56,745 bases of DNA from an uncultured Lachnospiraceae bacterium (GCA_902779505.1 CACZBZ010000004.1:1-56745); one strand, 5' to 3'; positions 1 to 8,951 are shown, counted from the first letter of the stretch. Notes: a model not told the origin generated them from the letters alone. Program-made: numbers and translations.

Positions 1-234
1 CTTAAGGTTGCTGAAGTAGAGGTAACAGTAAGCAGCCACGCTTTTGAGAGAAACCTTGATGAAGAAGGGCAGAACAGATCGGGCGAAGATCAGTCCAAGC
101 CGAACAAGAGAGGCAGAAGAAGCATTACTCTTGACGGACTTGATGATGCCGATGGCCTTTTCGAAGACGAAGGAGATCAGATAGTGGCCGATATGATGGC
201 CAGGTCGGGTAATACGGTTGATTATCTGGCATAG
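1..234 (+). CDS. fliK: FliK C-terminal end (flagellar hook-length control), partial
   Basis: The reading frame is open from the first base of the window and ends at the TAG at 232-234, giving 77 residues of a C-terminus whose start lies outside. The first residues (LKVAEVEVTVSSHAFERNLD) resemble the end of the FliK C-terminal domain, which senses hook length and switches the export gate from hook to filament substrates. The rest is a charged, Arg/Lys/Asp-rich tail. The position directly before flgD is where fliK sits in fla/che operons of Bacillus and Clostridia. The assignment rests on a short segment plus context. Confidence 0.75.
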   Translation, partial: LKVAEVEVTVSSHAFERNLDEEGQNRSGEDQSKPNKRGRRSITLDGLDDADGLFEDEGDQIVADMMARSGNTVDYLA

Positions 235-251
235 CCGAAAGAGAGGTTATT

Positions 252-1103
252 ATGAGTACTTCAATTAATACATCGGATGTTTTAAGCGGTGTATACGCAG
301 AAGTTAACAACGGAGTGATCAATCAGAAATCCGTTACATCCGAATCCGATGCAGCCGCAAGCGAAACAGCGGGCGGAACACTCGGCAAGGACGCTTTCTT
401 AAAACTCCTTGTTACTCAGATGCAGTATCAGGACCCCTTGGAACCTCAGGATAACAGTCAGATGATTTCCCAGCTGGCAACCTTCTCTTCTCTTGAAGAG
501 ATGCAGAACATGTCGGCATCAATGGATAAATCAAGAGCGTCATCTCTGGTAGGACAGGTAGTAAGCATCGCTCATAAGGATGCGACAGGTAATACCACAA
601 CAGTCGAAGGTGTTGTTGATTACGTATCCTTCTCGGGAAAATCAACATATGTTTCCGTTGAAGGTAATCTTTACAACGTAGATGAAGTCGAAGCGGTTGT
701 TGATTCCGAATACACGGTAGCAACCAAGTTGGCGGATTCATTCGCAACATCGATTGCAAGGTTAGGTTCGGTAGGATCTCTGGATAAGAACGATCTTAAC
801 ACCATAGCCGCTCTGGTATCGGGATACAGCGGAATGGATTCTTACCAAAAGTCAATGATAGGAAGCGAGACACTTGCGGCATACAATACATACGCTGCAT
901 GGTATGCGGTTAACAATTCCCTTGTAACAGCAATGAAAGAGCTTCCTGCAGTGGATGAACTTACAAGCGAGAATATCGAAGGAGTCTCAGATCTGATTAA
1001 AACATACGATGCTTTTTCAGAGACACAGAGAGCGATGATATCAGCCGATATCCTCGGAGACTACAATAAGTACCTTGCTTGGTACGCCGAAAACAATCAA
1101 TAA
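252..1103 (+). CDS. flgD: FlgD, hook assembly (hook cap) scaffold with an unusual repeated C-terminal tail
   Basis: FlgD caps the growing hook and lets FlgE subunits polymerise. Residues about 44-90 carry the conserved N-terminal FlgD region (LGKDAFLKLLVTQMQYQDPL, then the SQMISQLATFSSLEEM stretch). Residues about 97-155 could be the Tudor/SH3-like part. After that I do not see the usual Ig-like domain. Residues about 160-283 are two diverged copies of a roughly 60-residue helical unit, each ending in a Tyr-Asn-x-Tyr-x-Ala-Trp-Tyr-Ala motif. The start is the ATG at 252 after GAGAGGTT. The gene lies 17 bases after fliK and 33 before a TIGR02530-type gene. The N-terminal assignment is firm; the role of the tail is unknown. 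Confidence 0.9.
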   Translation: MSTSINTSDVLSGVYAEVNNGVINQKSVTSESDAAASETAGGTLGKDAFLKLLVTQMQYQDPLEPQDNSQMISQLATFSSLEEMQNMSASMDKSRASSLVGQVVSIAHKDATGNTTTVEGVVDYVSFSGKSTYVSVEGNLYNVDEVEAVVDSEYTVATKLADSFATSIARLGSVGSLDKNDLNTIAALVSGYSGMDSYQKSMIGSETLAAYNTYAAWYAVNNSLVTAMKELPAVDELTSENIEGVSDLIKTYDAFSETQRAMISADILGDYNKYLAWYAENNQ

Positions 1104-1136
1104 AACACAATAAGCTGAAAAGCGGGAGGAAAGAAT

Positions 1137-1541
1137 ATGAATTCTATAGCAAATCAGTTCCTTTCCATCGAGCAGCTTCAGGACCAGTATTTAAACGGTC
1201 AGCCAAAACAGACCAAACAGATTAATGATAACGGCTCTTCCTTCCGGGATATCCTGGAAGCGAAGAGTGGTATCAGAACACAGGGAAGTGAGCTTAGATT
1301 CTCAAAACACGCTGCAAGCAGACTTGAGACAAGAGATATCAGTCTTGACGATAAGCAGGTCGAAAGACTTAACAAAGGCGTTGAGAGAGCGGATGGTAAA
1401 GGTATTAAAGATTCTCTGATGATCATGGATCAGCTGGCATTCATAGTAAATGTACCCAGCAGAACGGTTATTACAGCAATGGATCAGACAGAGACAAACG
1501 AGAACATTTTCACAAATATAGACGGAGCAGTCATCGTATAA
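1137..1541 (+). CDS. Flagellar operon protein of the TIGR02530 type
   Basis: This 134-residue cytoplasmic protein resembles the small protein found between flgD and flgE in many Firmicutes fla operons (TIGR02530). The recognisable core is residues about 53-100 (LRFSKHAASRLETRDI and the following helix), then a segment reading like AFIVNVPSRTVITAMD, and the end is acidic. No enzymatic motif is visible. A role in hook assembly is suggested only by its fixed position. The start ATG at 1137 follows GGGAGGAAAGAAT, a good ribosome-binding site. Confidence 0.8.
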   Translation: MNSIANQFLSIEQLQDQYLNGQPKQTKQINDNGSSFRDILEAKSGIRTQGSELRFSKHAASRLETRDISLDDKQVERLNKGVERADGKGIKDSLMIMDQLAFIVNVPSRTVITAMDQTETNENIFTNIDGAVIV

Positions 1542-1573
1542 GCCGGACCTCACAAGGAAGCTTGACAGACAAG

Positions 1574-1594
1574 GCTTTCGATGAATTCGAAAGC
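1574..1594 (+). other. Intra-operon stem-loop ahead of flgE
   Basis: The 80-base gap before flgE contains GCTTTCGA, a five-base loop and TCGAAAGC, a perfect 8-bp stem. No run of T follows, so it is not a classical terminator. It may affect processing or stability of the transcript ahead of the abundant hook-protein message. That role is inference. Confidence 0.45.
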
Positions 1595-1621
1595 GGCTCC
1601 GAAATCAGGAGGAAAAAAGTT

Positions 1622-3404
1622 ATGATGAGATCAATGTACTCTGGTGTTGCAGGTCTTAAGACTCACCAGACAAAGATGGATGTTATAGGTAACAATATCG
1701 CCAACGTTAACACAGTAGCATACAAGTCACAGTCAGTTACTTTCTCAGAACTTATGTATCAGACCACACAGGCTGCATCAGGTGCCAACGCCGTAACAGG
1801 TACAGCAGGTATCAATGCCCGCCAGATCGGTCTCGGTGTTAAGACAGGTGCCATCAACACAGCAATCAATTCGCAGGGTGCTTCACAGACAACAAACAAC
1901 CCTTTCGATATCAGACTTACAGGTGATGCGTTCTTTATCGTATCTAACGGACAGGATAATTTCTTCACAAGAGACGGTTCTTTCTACGTAGACGGTCTCG
2001 GTAACCTTGCAATGACATCCAACGGTTATAACGTAATGGGATGGCAGGTTGACCCTGAGACAATGGAAATCAAGCAGGATACAGTATCAGCTCTTCGTAT
2101 CATGAGCGCTGACAATATGACATATCCTCCTGAAGCGACAGAAAAAGCTACCGTATCCGGAATCCTTGATAAGAACGATACAAATATCACATCTTCATCA
2201 GGAAAAACAATGAACCTTATGTTCTATGATAACCTGGGTTACAGCTACACAGCAAAGCTTGTTCTTAAGGATACGGATGAAGACGGACTGTATACCGTTA
2301 CAGTCGGAGGTATCGTTGATTCTAACAATGATCCCGTAGAGATACCGGATACTCTTGCACCCAATATCTTAAGTACACAGGGACCCTTCGATACAGATAC
2401 TCTTATTGCGGCATTGAATAATGCGAACGTATTCGCAGGCAACAATTTGGTATACACCGGCGCTGACAACGCTGAGCTTGGCTTGACCTCAGGTGATGTG
2501 GTATACACAAGGAATCAGTCGGCAGCTCCTGATTGGAATAAGATTACCGCAGCATTGACTGCAGCAGGACTTACAGGTGTTACCGCTGAAAATCTTCAGA
2601 CTTTAAGATTCTCATACGTCGATAAGACAGGTACATCGCCTCAGACTCTTGAATTTACTATGACGGATGTTCTTAATGATACATCGTTTGTTCTTGGCGA
2701 CGGAACTACCAATATTACGGCAAGACAGATGATTGACACATCAATTAAGGATCACGATGGCAATACACTTGCGACTACCGTAACGGATATACTTACTGCA
2801 GCAGGAAATAAGAATGCGTCAAGCACGACAACAACCAATTTGTATTACAATGTTGCTACCGGTAAGTTCGAAGGTATCGGAATAAGAGGCGCCAGCCATA
2901 CATCGATAACACTTAATATTTCCGGAATACAGACACGTAATCCTTTGACTAATGAGTATGAAAGTAACTTCAAGGATGTAGTTATAGACTTCTCGAATAC
3001 GACAATGTACAACAACTCAGGTACATCAACAATTGCAGCTGCAAGCGGTGATGTGAACAAGCTCGGTACAGGCCGTAAGCTTGGTAACATGACAGGCGTA
3101 TCCATTCAGGATGACGGTAGAATATATGCTTCTTACGACAACGGTATGTCAAAACTTTTGGGACAGATTGCAGTTGCTGAATTTGCAAATGCATCAGGTC
3201 TTGAGAAGGAAGGTGACAACCTCTATAAGTCAAGCCAGAACTCCGGAGAATTCCATGACAACAGGTGTACTTGAGATGTCAAACGTAGACCTTTCGGCTG
3301 AGTTCACCGAGATGATCACAACTCAGAGAGGTTTCCAGGCTAACTCAAGAATCATCACAGTTTCCGATACATTGCTTGAAGAACTTGTTAACCTGAAGCG
3401 TTAA
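1622..3404 (+). pseudogene. flgE: FlgE flagellar hook protein, interrupted by an out-of-frame deletion near its 3' end
   Basis: FlgE forms the flexible hook. The first frame (ATG at 1622 after AGGAGGAAAAAAGTT) begins MMRSMYSGVAGLKTHQTKMD and has the Flg_bb_rod signature GNNIANVNTVAYK. It continues through the hook domains to residues reading [11 protein letters not shown], then reads out of frame and stops at 3274. The conserved flagellar C-terminus ([34 protein letters not shown], then [10 protein letters not shown]) is intact in the next frame and ends at 3404. The junction lies about 3248-3260. FlgE homologues have about 12 more residues (a D-G-I-G type segment) between these parts, so roughly 37-38 bases seem missing. 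As written, the protein cannot have the D0 C-terminal helix needed for polymerisation. A sequencing or assembly error is the main alternative. Confidence 0.85.
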
Positions 3405-3451
3405 TCATAAAAGTTTCTTAAAAGCTTGTTAAAAGAATATGGGTTTTAACC

Positions 3452-3477
3452 GGGCAGGGAGCGAGAGCTTCCTGCCC
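3452..3477 (+). other. GNRA-capped stem-loop between flgE and flbD
   Basis: Eleven bases (GGGCAGGGAGC) pair with GCTTCCTGCCC across a GAGA tetraloop, with one G-U wobble. The following bases are TAAAGTGTTATTTT rather than a tight U run, so it looks more like a processing or stabilising hairpin, or a weak attenuator, than a full terminator. It separates the structural hook gene from the regulatory and stator genes. Confidence 0.55.
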
Positions 3478-3508
3478 TAAAGTGTTATTTTCACAGGGTA
3501 GAAATAAG

Positions 3509-3706
3509 ATGATAGAAGTAACAAAATTAAACGGCACAAAGATCCTTGTAAATGTGGACCTTATAGAGACCGTGGAGTCTACTCCCGACACGATTCTTTG
3601 CCTCACTACGGGACGTAAAATAATTGTAAAAGAAAGTAGACAAGAGGTGAATAATTTAGTAAAATCGTATAGAAAGGACATTTCTGTCAATATATCCAAT
3701 ATTTAG
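3509..3706 (+). CDS. flbD: FlbD-family small flagellar protein
   Basis: This 65-residue protein matches the FlbD/YlzI family found after flgE in Gram-positive fla operons. It starts MIEVTKLNGTKILVNVDLIE, followed by a segment reading ESTPDTILCLTTGRKIIVKES, then a charged helix that ends DISVNISNI. I chose the ATG at 3509 because family members begin with the MI-V-T-x-LNG motif; an in-frame start further upstream would add an unrelated extension. Its molecular function is not established. It precedes motA by about 30 bases. Confidence 0.85.
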   Translation: MIEVTKLNGTKILVNVDLIETVESTPDTILCLTTGRKIIVKESRQEVNNLVKSYRKDISVNISNI

Positions 3707-3736
3707 TGGTTTTGACAGAAAACATGGGTGTATGTT

Positions 3737-4531
3737 GTGGATATTGCGACACTAATCGGCTTGGTAGTCTGCTTTGCACTTGTAATATTCGGTATTGTTT
3801 TTGGTAAGAGTGTATCCGTTGTTATGAACTTCCTGGATGCACCTTCCGCACTGATCACTTTCGGTGGCGCTTTCATGTGTATCTTGGCGTCATATTCCAT
3901 ACCTGAATACATTGCGGGTCTCAAGTCCATATTACTTACTTTCAAAACAAGCACTTTAGATACAGCTGGGGTTATAAAGAAAATTATCGATCTCTCCAAC
4001 GTAGCGCGTAAGGAGGGCTTATTGTCGTTAGAGGAAGCAGCGGGAGAACTTGACGATGCTTTCCTTAAAAAAGGTATATTGCTCATTGTCGACGGTACCG
4101 ATCCCGAATTGGTAAGAGGTATCATGGACACCGAGCTTGAAGCGGTAGATACAAGACACAGAGGTAAGATTGGTTTCTGGGACAATCTCGGAGCCATGGG
4201 CCCTGCCTGGGGTATGATCGGTACCCTTATCGGTCTGGTTAACATGTTGCAGGATATGGATGATCCTTCTTCTATCGGACCCTCGATGGCGGTTGCTTTG
4301 CTTACCACACTTTACGGTTCACTTCTGGCAAACTGGATATGTGCACCTGTTGCCGCAAAGCTTAAATTACGTAACGACGAAGAGATGACTGTTAAGACAA
4401 TTATGATCGAAGGTCTTCTTTCCATTCAGGCAGGAGAGAACCCGAGAGTTATAGAGGAAAAGCTTAAGTCATTCCTCACACCTGCCGAGAAGGCAGCTAT
4501 GGAAGCTCAGGGAGGTGAAGCTGATGGCTAG
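3737..4531 (+). CDS. motA: MotA, flagellar stator proton-channel subunit
   Basis: MotA forms the ion-conducting stator with MotB and pushes on the switch. The protein (264 residues from the GTG at 3737) has four hydrophobic segments at about residues 5-25, 31-50, 147-168 and 180-205. The cytoplasmic loop contains Arg and Glu residues of the type that contact FliG, and the GPAWGMIGTLIGLVNML stretch is typical of the third helix. I prefer GTG at 3737 because the family begins MDIATLIG and GGGTG lies six bases upstream; a GTG at 3728 is the alternative. It overlaps motB by eight bases, implying coupled translation. Confidence 0.92.
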   Translation: MDIATLIGLVVCFALVIFGIVFGKSVSVVMNFLDAPSALITFGGAFMCILASYSIPEYIAGLKSILLTFKTSTLDTAGVIKKIIDLSNVARKEGLLSLEEAAGELDDAFLKKGILLIVDGTDPELVRGIMDTELEAVDTRHRGKIGFWDNLGAMGPAWGMIGTLIGLVNMLQDMDDPSSIGPSMAVALLTTLYGSLLANWICAPVAAKLKLRNDEEMTVKTIMIEGLLSIQAGENPRVIEEKLKSFLTPAEKAAMEAQGGEADG

Positions 4532-5357
4532 AAAACCTGAAGAGCCGAAAAAAGGTGCTCCGGCGTGGCAGTCCACATTTGCCGATCTGATGAACCTTTT
4601 ACTTTGCTTCTTCGTTTTGCTGTTTTCTATGTCAACGATCGATGCTCAGAAATTTGAACAGATTGCAGCGTCATTTTCTAACACCTTCAGTATTTTTTCA
4701 GCCGGTGGCTCATCGTTTCAGGACGGTCTGCTTATCAGCAACGGTGTAAGCCAGCTTAACAATCTGGACAGATATATCAACAATACGGGAGCAGCTGCGC
4801 AACAGTCTTCCAAGACCAACGATCTGGAGAAGGATCAGAGCAAGGACAAGGAAGAGCAGGATGCTATCGATGAAGTTGAAGCAATGAAGCTCAAGGCAAG
4901 CGAAGAGCTTGCCGAGAAGGTAGAAGAAGCCTTGGGAGAGCAGGGCATAGATGATGATGTGGAAGTGAATTTCACATCCCAGTACGTACAACTCACACTT
5001 AAAGGTTCGGTTCTTTTTGACAGCGGTAAGAGCGAACTCAAAGAAGACGCCCTTCCGATGATCAGCAAGATAGCCATGATCCTTGAGAGATATGCGGAGA
5101 GCACAATAGAGATTGAAGGACATACGGACAACGTGCCCATCAACACGGTAAAATACGAAAGCAACGATGTGCTCAGCGCATACAGAGCATTGTCCATGTT
5201 CAACTTCCTTGTGGAGAACACTTCTTTGGATCCTGCCAATATCAAGCATGCGGGCCGAGGAGAATACATCCCTGTTGCTGACAATGCAACTCCGGAAGGA
5301 AGAGCCAAGAACAGACGAATCGAGATAAAGATATACAACAATCTCAGCAAAGGTTGA
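4524..5357 (+). CDS. motB: MotB, flagellar stator peptidoglycan-anchoring subunit
   Basis: MotB carries the ion-binding Asp and fixes the stator to the cell wall. After a basic N-terminus, the single transmembrane helix follows the sequence STFADLMNLLLCFFVLLFSM, in which Asp21 is the expected ion-binding residue. Residues about 95-135 form an acidic, coiled-coil-like linker. The C-terminal OmpA-like domain includes SVLFDSGKSEL, then IEIEGHTDNVPI and GRGEYIPVADN. The ATG at 4524 has GGAGGTG just upstream; a GTG at 4515 would lie inside that site. The length of 277 residues is normal. Confidence 0.93.
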   Translation: MARKPEEPKKGAPAWQSTFADLMNLLLCFFVLLFSMSTIDAQKFEQIAASFSNTFSIFSAGGSSFQDGLLISNGVSQLNNLDRYINNTGAAAQQSSKTNDLEKDQSKDKEEQDAIDEVEAMKLKASEELAEKVEEALGEQGIDDDVEVNFTSQYVQLTLKGSVLFDSGKSELKEDALPMISKIAMILERYAESTIEIEGHTDNVPINTVKYESNDVLSAYRALSMFNFLVENTSLDPANIKHAGRGEYIPVADNATPEGRAKNRRIEIKIYNNLSKG

Positions 5358-5409
5358 TTAAAAGGGGGAAGGTGAAGGCCTGAACCGAACAGGAACAAGA
5401 GGATAGATT

Positions 5410-5931
5410 ATGAAAAGAAATATGCTTTCAGTCATTATACTGGCGCTTTTGATCGTGAACGTTGCACTTAGCGCCATAATGATGTTTTCGGTTGTGGGAA
5501 CACTGAAGAAAACGGCCAATCTGATCGACGGTATAACAACAGCGCTGTCTCTTGAGATAGCAGATCCTTCCGTAGAAGGAACGGAACAGGAAGAGGCTGT
5601 TGAGATCGATTCCATCGAGGTATACCAGATACCGGATCAGATGACTATATCACTTGCAAAGGGAGCTGACGGCGAACAGCATTACTGCCTGGTATCCGTA
5701 TCTCTTTCCATCAATACAAAGGATCCCGATTACGAGAAATACGGTTCTACCATATCCGATAAAGAGGATCTGATTAAGAGTGAGATATTCTCAGTTATAC
5801 AGTCCCATTCCATAGAAGAGGCCGAGAGCAATCCTGATATGCTTAAAGAGGAGATTCTTGCGAGAATTCAGAATCTATACGGTTCTAAATTTATATACAA
5901 CGTCGTATTCAGAGATATTATGTTCTCATAA
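5410..5931 (+). CDS. fliL: FliL, flagellar basal-body-associated stator-supporting protein
   Basis: The protein of 173 residues has one N-terminal transmembrane helix (about 5-30) and an extracytoplasmic domain typical of FliL, which rings the stator and supports MotAB function. Visible features are the acidic region after the helix (about 45-70) and an IxxQ / Y-V-F-R-D type C-terminal end. Sequence conservation in this family is weak, so its place between motB and fliM carries much of the assignment. Confidence 0.82.
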   Translation: MKRNMLSVIILALLIVNVALSAIMMFSVVGTLKKTANLIDGITTALSLEIADPSVEGTEQEEAVEIDSIEVYQIPDQMTISLAKGADGEQHYCLVSVSLSINTKDPDYEKYGSTISDKEDLIKSEIFSVIQSHSIEEAESNPDMLKEEILARIQNLYGSKFIYNVVFRDIMFS

Positions 5932-5970
5932 GGCGAAAAATACAGAATATCAGACGGGAGGTGAGCCTGC

Positions 5971-6951
5971 TTGGGTGAGGTATTATCTCAAAATGAGATA
6001 GACAGCCTATTGGCTGCACTTAGTACCGGTGAACTGGATGCCGATGAGATGCAGAAGAAGGACGAGAGGCAGGTTCGCAATTACGATTTTGCTCGTCCGG
6101 CTAAGTTCTCTAAGGAGCACTTACGTACACTAGAAATTATATATGAACATTATGGCAGACTTTTGTCCACCAACTTACCTCTTTATCTTCGCAAGAGCGT
6201 TCAGATAAATGTGGCAAGTTCGGAGACGGTAGTTTTCTCGGAATTTTCCAATGCTCTGTCCAATCCTGTAATCCTGGGAATCGTTAATTTTGCACCTTTG
6301 CAGGGACAGATCATTATCGAGATATCTTCCAATCTGGGATTCACCATGATCGACCGAATGCTCGGCGGTCCGGGAGCTCCCATAGACAAGGAAAGAGAAT
6401 TCTCGGATATAGAGCTTGTCATTCTTGAAAAGATGATGATCGTCTGTATGCAGCTGATGAAGGATCCTTGGAAAAACGTGTTGGACATCGAACCTTTCCT
6501 TGAAAGAATCGAGACCAATCCTCAGTTCGCACAGATCATCGCACCGAATGACATGATCGCCATTGTTACACTCAATGTTAAAATCGGAGACATTGAAGGA
6601 TTCATGAATATGTGTCTTCCATTCGCTACGGTTGAAGATGTTATCGACAAGTTGAATACAAAATTCTGGTATTCAACAATGAAGGAGGCCAGCGACGAAG
6701 ATTACTCAAGATATGTTGAAGCAATGATCAGAAGGGTTGATATCCCGGTTAAGGCTGTTCTCGGTAACAGCGTGATAACCGTAAGTGATTTCGCCAACCT
6801 GCAATGCGGCGACATTATAAGACTTGATACCAGGGCAGACCAGGAACTCAGTGTCTACGTTGGTAATATTAAAAAATTTAAGGCTATGCCCGGTAAGAGT
6901 GAAGATGATTACGCTGTGAGGGTAACAACAGTCTTAAGAGAGGAGGAATAG
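5971..6951 (+). CDS. fliM: FliM, flagellar motor switch protein
   Basis: FliM is the switch component that binds CheY-P and links FliG to FliY/FliN. The N-terminus (LSQNEIDSLLAAL) is the CheY-P-binding motif. The middle CheC-like domain starts about residue 40 with YDFARPAKFSKEHLRTLEII. The end (about 250-326) is the FliN-like SpoA domain. The start is a TTG at 5971 with GGGAGGTGAG ten bases upstream; no ATG fits the conserved N-terminus. The length of 326 residues is normal. Confidence 0.95.
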   Translation: MGEVLSQNEIDSLLAALSTGELDADEMQKKDERQVRNYDFARPAKFSKEHLRTLEIIYEHYGRLLSTNLPLYLRKSVQINVASSETVVFSEFSNALSNPVILGIVNFAPLQGQIIIEISSNLGFTMIDRMLGGPGAPIDKEREFSDIELVILEKMMIVCMQLMKDPWKNVLDIEPFLERIETNPQFAQIIAPNDMIAIVTLNVKIGDIEGFMNMCLPFATVEDVIDKLNTKFWYSTMKEASDEDYSRYVEAMIRRVDIPVKAVLGNSVITVSDFANLQCGDIIRLDTRADQELSVYVGNIKKFKAMPGKSEDDYAVRVTTVLREEE

Positions 6952-6955
6952 AAGC

Positions 6956-8173
6956 ATGGATGGCGGCATTTTATCACAAGACGAGATAAATGCACTGTTA
7001 AGTGGAATGTCAAGTGAACCTGCGGCTGAAGAAGCTCCGGCACCTGCGGCTTCGGGCAACAGCGATTTTCAACTGGACGATGTTGAAAAAGACGCGATTG
7101 GCGAAGTAGCTAACATTAGCATGGGAACATCCGCAACAACTCTCTATTCCCTTGTTAATCACAAAGTTAATATTACGACACCTGTTGTATCCCTAAGTAA
7201 CTGGGAAGAACTACAGTCTGACAGGCAAAGGCCCTGCGTATTCATTCAGATCAAGTACACGACCGGATTGGACGGTTCCAACATACTTATCCTGAAAGAA
7301 AACGATGTTAAGATCATAACCGACCTGATGATGGGAGGAGACGGAACCAACACCGACGGGGAGCTCAGTGAACTTCATCTGAGTGCCATCTCCGAAGCCA
7401 TGAACCAGATGATGGGTTCATCGGCAACATCCCTTTCTCAGATGTTGGGTAAGATGATAGATATTTCACCACCGGTAGCGGATCTTATAGACCTGCAAAA
7501 CGATGACATCGATGGTGGACAGGTAGCAGACTTCCTAAGCGGAACTTTTGTGAAGATAGCATTCAGGATGCAGATTGAAGATCTGGTGGACAGCACGATC
7601 CTGCAGCTCTACCCGATTGATTTCGCAAAAGAGATCGTACAGACATTCATGGGAGGAGGGGCTGGTATTGAATCAGAACCCGCTGCCGAAGAGCCTAAGG
7701 TGGAAGCATATGAACCTCCGAAGGCTGAACCGCAACCGCAAGCGGCACCGATGCCGGGACCTGCACCGCAGCCACAGCCAATGCCGAATATGGCAATGGA
7801 TCCAAACATGGCAATGCAGCAAGGCATGAACATGATGCCGAATTACGGTATGCCCATGATGGGAATGCCAAATATGGGAATGAATTATCAACCGGCTCAG
7901 TTCCAGAGTTTTCAGGGAAATCTGGCAGAGATAACGGGAAAAGAGAACATCGAACTTATCATGGATGTTCCTTTGGAAGTAACCGTCGAGCTGGGTAGGA
8001 CGAAAAAGTCCATTGCTGACATTCTTGATTTCGCTCCGGGTACAATCATAGAGCTTGATAAGATAGCCGGAGAGCCTATAGATGTTCTGGTCAACGGTAA
8101 ATTCGTGGCTAAGGGCGAAGTTGTTGTTATTGAAGAAAGTTTCGGTATTCGTATAACGGAAATTACAAAATAA
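6956..8173 (+). CDS. fliY: FliY, switch protein and CheY-P phosphatase
   Basis: FliY replaces FliN in Firmicutes and dephosphorylates CheY-P at the motor. The N-terminal peptide MDGGILSQDEINALLSGM resembles the CheY-P-binding peptide of FliM. The CheC-like domain (about 40-225) has both active-site patterns: D-x3-E-x2-N in DAIGEVANISMGTS, and S-x3-E-x2-N in SAISEAMNQMMGSS. The linker at about 235-320 is rich in Met, Pro, Gln and Asn. The last 80 residues form the FliN/SpoA domain. It lies 4 bases after fliM with GAGGAGG upstream. Confidence 0.95.
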   Translation: MDGGILSQDEINALLSGMSSEPAAEEAPAPAASGNSDFQLDDVEKDAIGEVANISMGTSATTLYSLVNHKVNITTPVVSLSNWEELQSDRQRPCVFIQIKYTTGLDGSNILILKENDVKIITDLMMGGDGTNTDGELSELHLSAISEAMNQMMGSSATSLSQMLGKMIDISPPVADLIDLQNDDIDGGQVADFLSGTFVKIAFRMQIEDLVDSTILQLYPIDFAKEIVQTFMGGGAGIESEPAAEEPKVEAYEPPKAEPQPQAAPMPGPAPQPQPMPNMAMDPNMAMQQGMNMMPNYGMPMMGMPNMGMNYQPAQFQSFQGNLAEITGKENIELIMDVPLEVTVELGRTKKSIADILDFAPGTIIELDKIAGEPIDVLVNGKFVAKGEVVVIEESFGIRITEITK

Positions 8174-8193
8174 GTTAGGAGTGTAAAAAAACT

Positions 8194-8556
8194 ATGGCAA
8201 AGAATATTCTGATTTGTGACGATGCAGCATTTATGAGAATGATGATCAAGGATATCCTCACTAAGAACGGCTACAACGTTGTTGGAGAAGCCGAGAACGG
8301 TGCCAAGGGTGTTGAAAAGTATGGGGAGCTTAAGCCCGATCTGGTACTTATGGATATCACAATGCCTGAGATGGATGGCCTTCAGGCTCTGAAGTCTATC
8401 ATGTCAAGCGACGGTAACGCTAAGGTTATCATGTGCTCTGCAATGGGACAGCAGGCAATGGTTATCGAGTCAATCCAGAATGGTGCGAAGGATTTCATTG
8501 TAAAGCCTTTCCAGGCAGATCGTGTTCTTGAAGCGGTTAAGAAGGTTGTGGGTTAA
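8194..8556 (+). CDS. cheY: CheY, chemotaxis response regulator
   Basis: A single receiver domain of 120 residues. The acidic pocket is Asp9-Asp10, the phosphoacceptor is Asp54 in LVLMDITMPEMDG, the switch Ser follows VIMC, and the conserved Lys is in DFIVKPF. It lacks an output domain and sits directly after fliM and fliY, so it is the motor-binding CheY. Its message overlaps the fliO start by one base (TAATG). Confidence 0.93.
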   Translation: MAKNILICDDAAFMRMMIKDILTKNGYNVVGEAENGAKGVEKYGELKPDLVLMDITMPEMDGLQALKSIMSSDGNAKVIMCSAMGQQAMVIESIQNGAKDFIVKPFQADRVLEAVKKVVG

Positions 8557-8951
8557 TGTTATTAGCAAAATCGAACGGAGTTGATTCCTTCGCTCAGTTC
8601 ATGACTGTGCTTCTGATATTTATCCTTGTTCTTGCCATCACATTTTTTGTGACAAGATGGATAGGAAAATTTCAGAAGACACAGACCACAGGCGCCAATA
8701 TTGAGGTCGTTGAAGCGACCAAGATATCAGCATCTGCTTTTGCCGAGATAATAAGAGTGGGTAACAAGTATATTGCTGTGGCAGTTTCCAAGGAGAACGT
8801 CACGTATCTTTGTGATGTTCCCGAGGAAGATATTTCTTTCGCAAAAGACGGCGACATTAGCGCTGTCGGCTTTTCGAATGTCCTGGAGATGGTTAAAAAC
8901 AATCTCCCGGTAAAACATGACCAACACAAGAGCGATGGGAAAGATGAATAA
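8556..8951 (+). CDS. fliO: FliO (FliZ-like), export-gate assembly protein
   Basis: The 131-residue protein has one membrane helix (about 17-38, LLIFILVLAITFFVTRWIG) and a small cytoplasmic domain ending in a charged tail. This is the FliO layout: FliO helps assemble the FliP ring of the flagellar type III export gate. Sequence identity is low in the family and the position before fliP is the main support. The start overlaps the cheY stop by one base and the end overlaps fliP by 35 bases. Confidence 0.85.
   Translation: MLLAKSNGVDSFAQFMTVLLIFILVLAITFFVTRWIGKFQKTQTTGANIEVVEATKISASAFAEIIRVGNKYIAVAVSKENVTYLCDVPEEDISFAKDGDISAVGFSNVLEMVKNNLPVKHDQHKSDGKDE

Noticed and set aside
3240-3275. Programmed ribosomal frameshift in flgE
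   Set aside because: No slippery sequence or following structure is visible, and conserved residues are missing at the junction, so a deletion explains it better.
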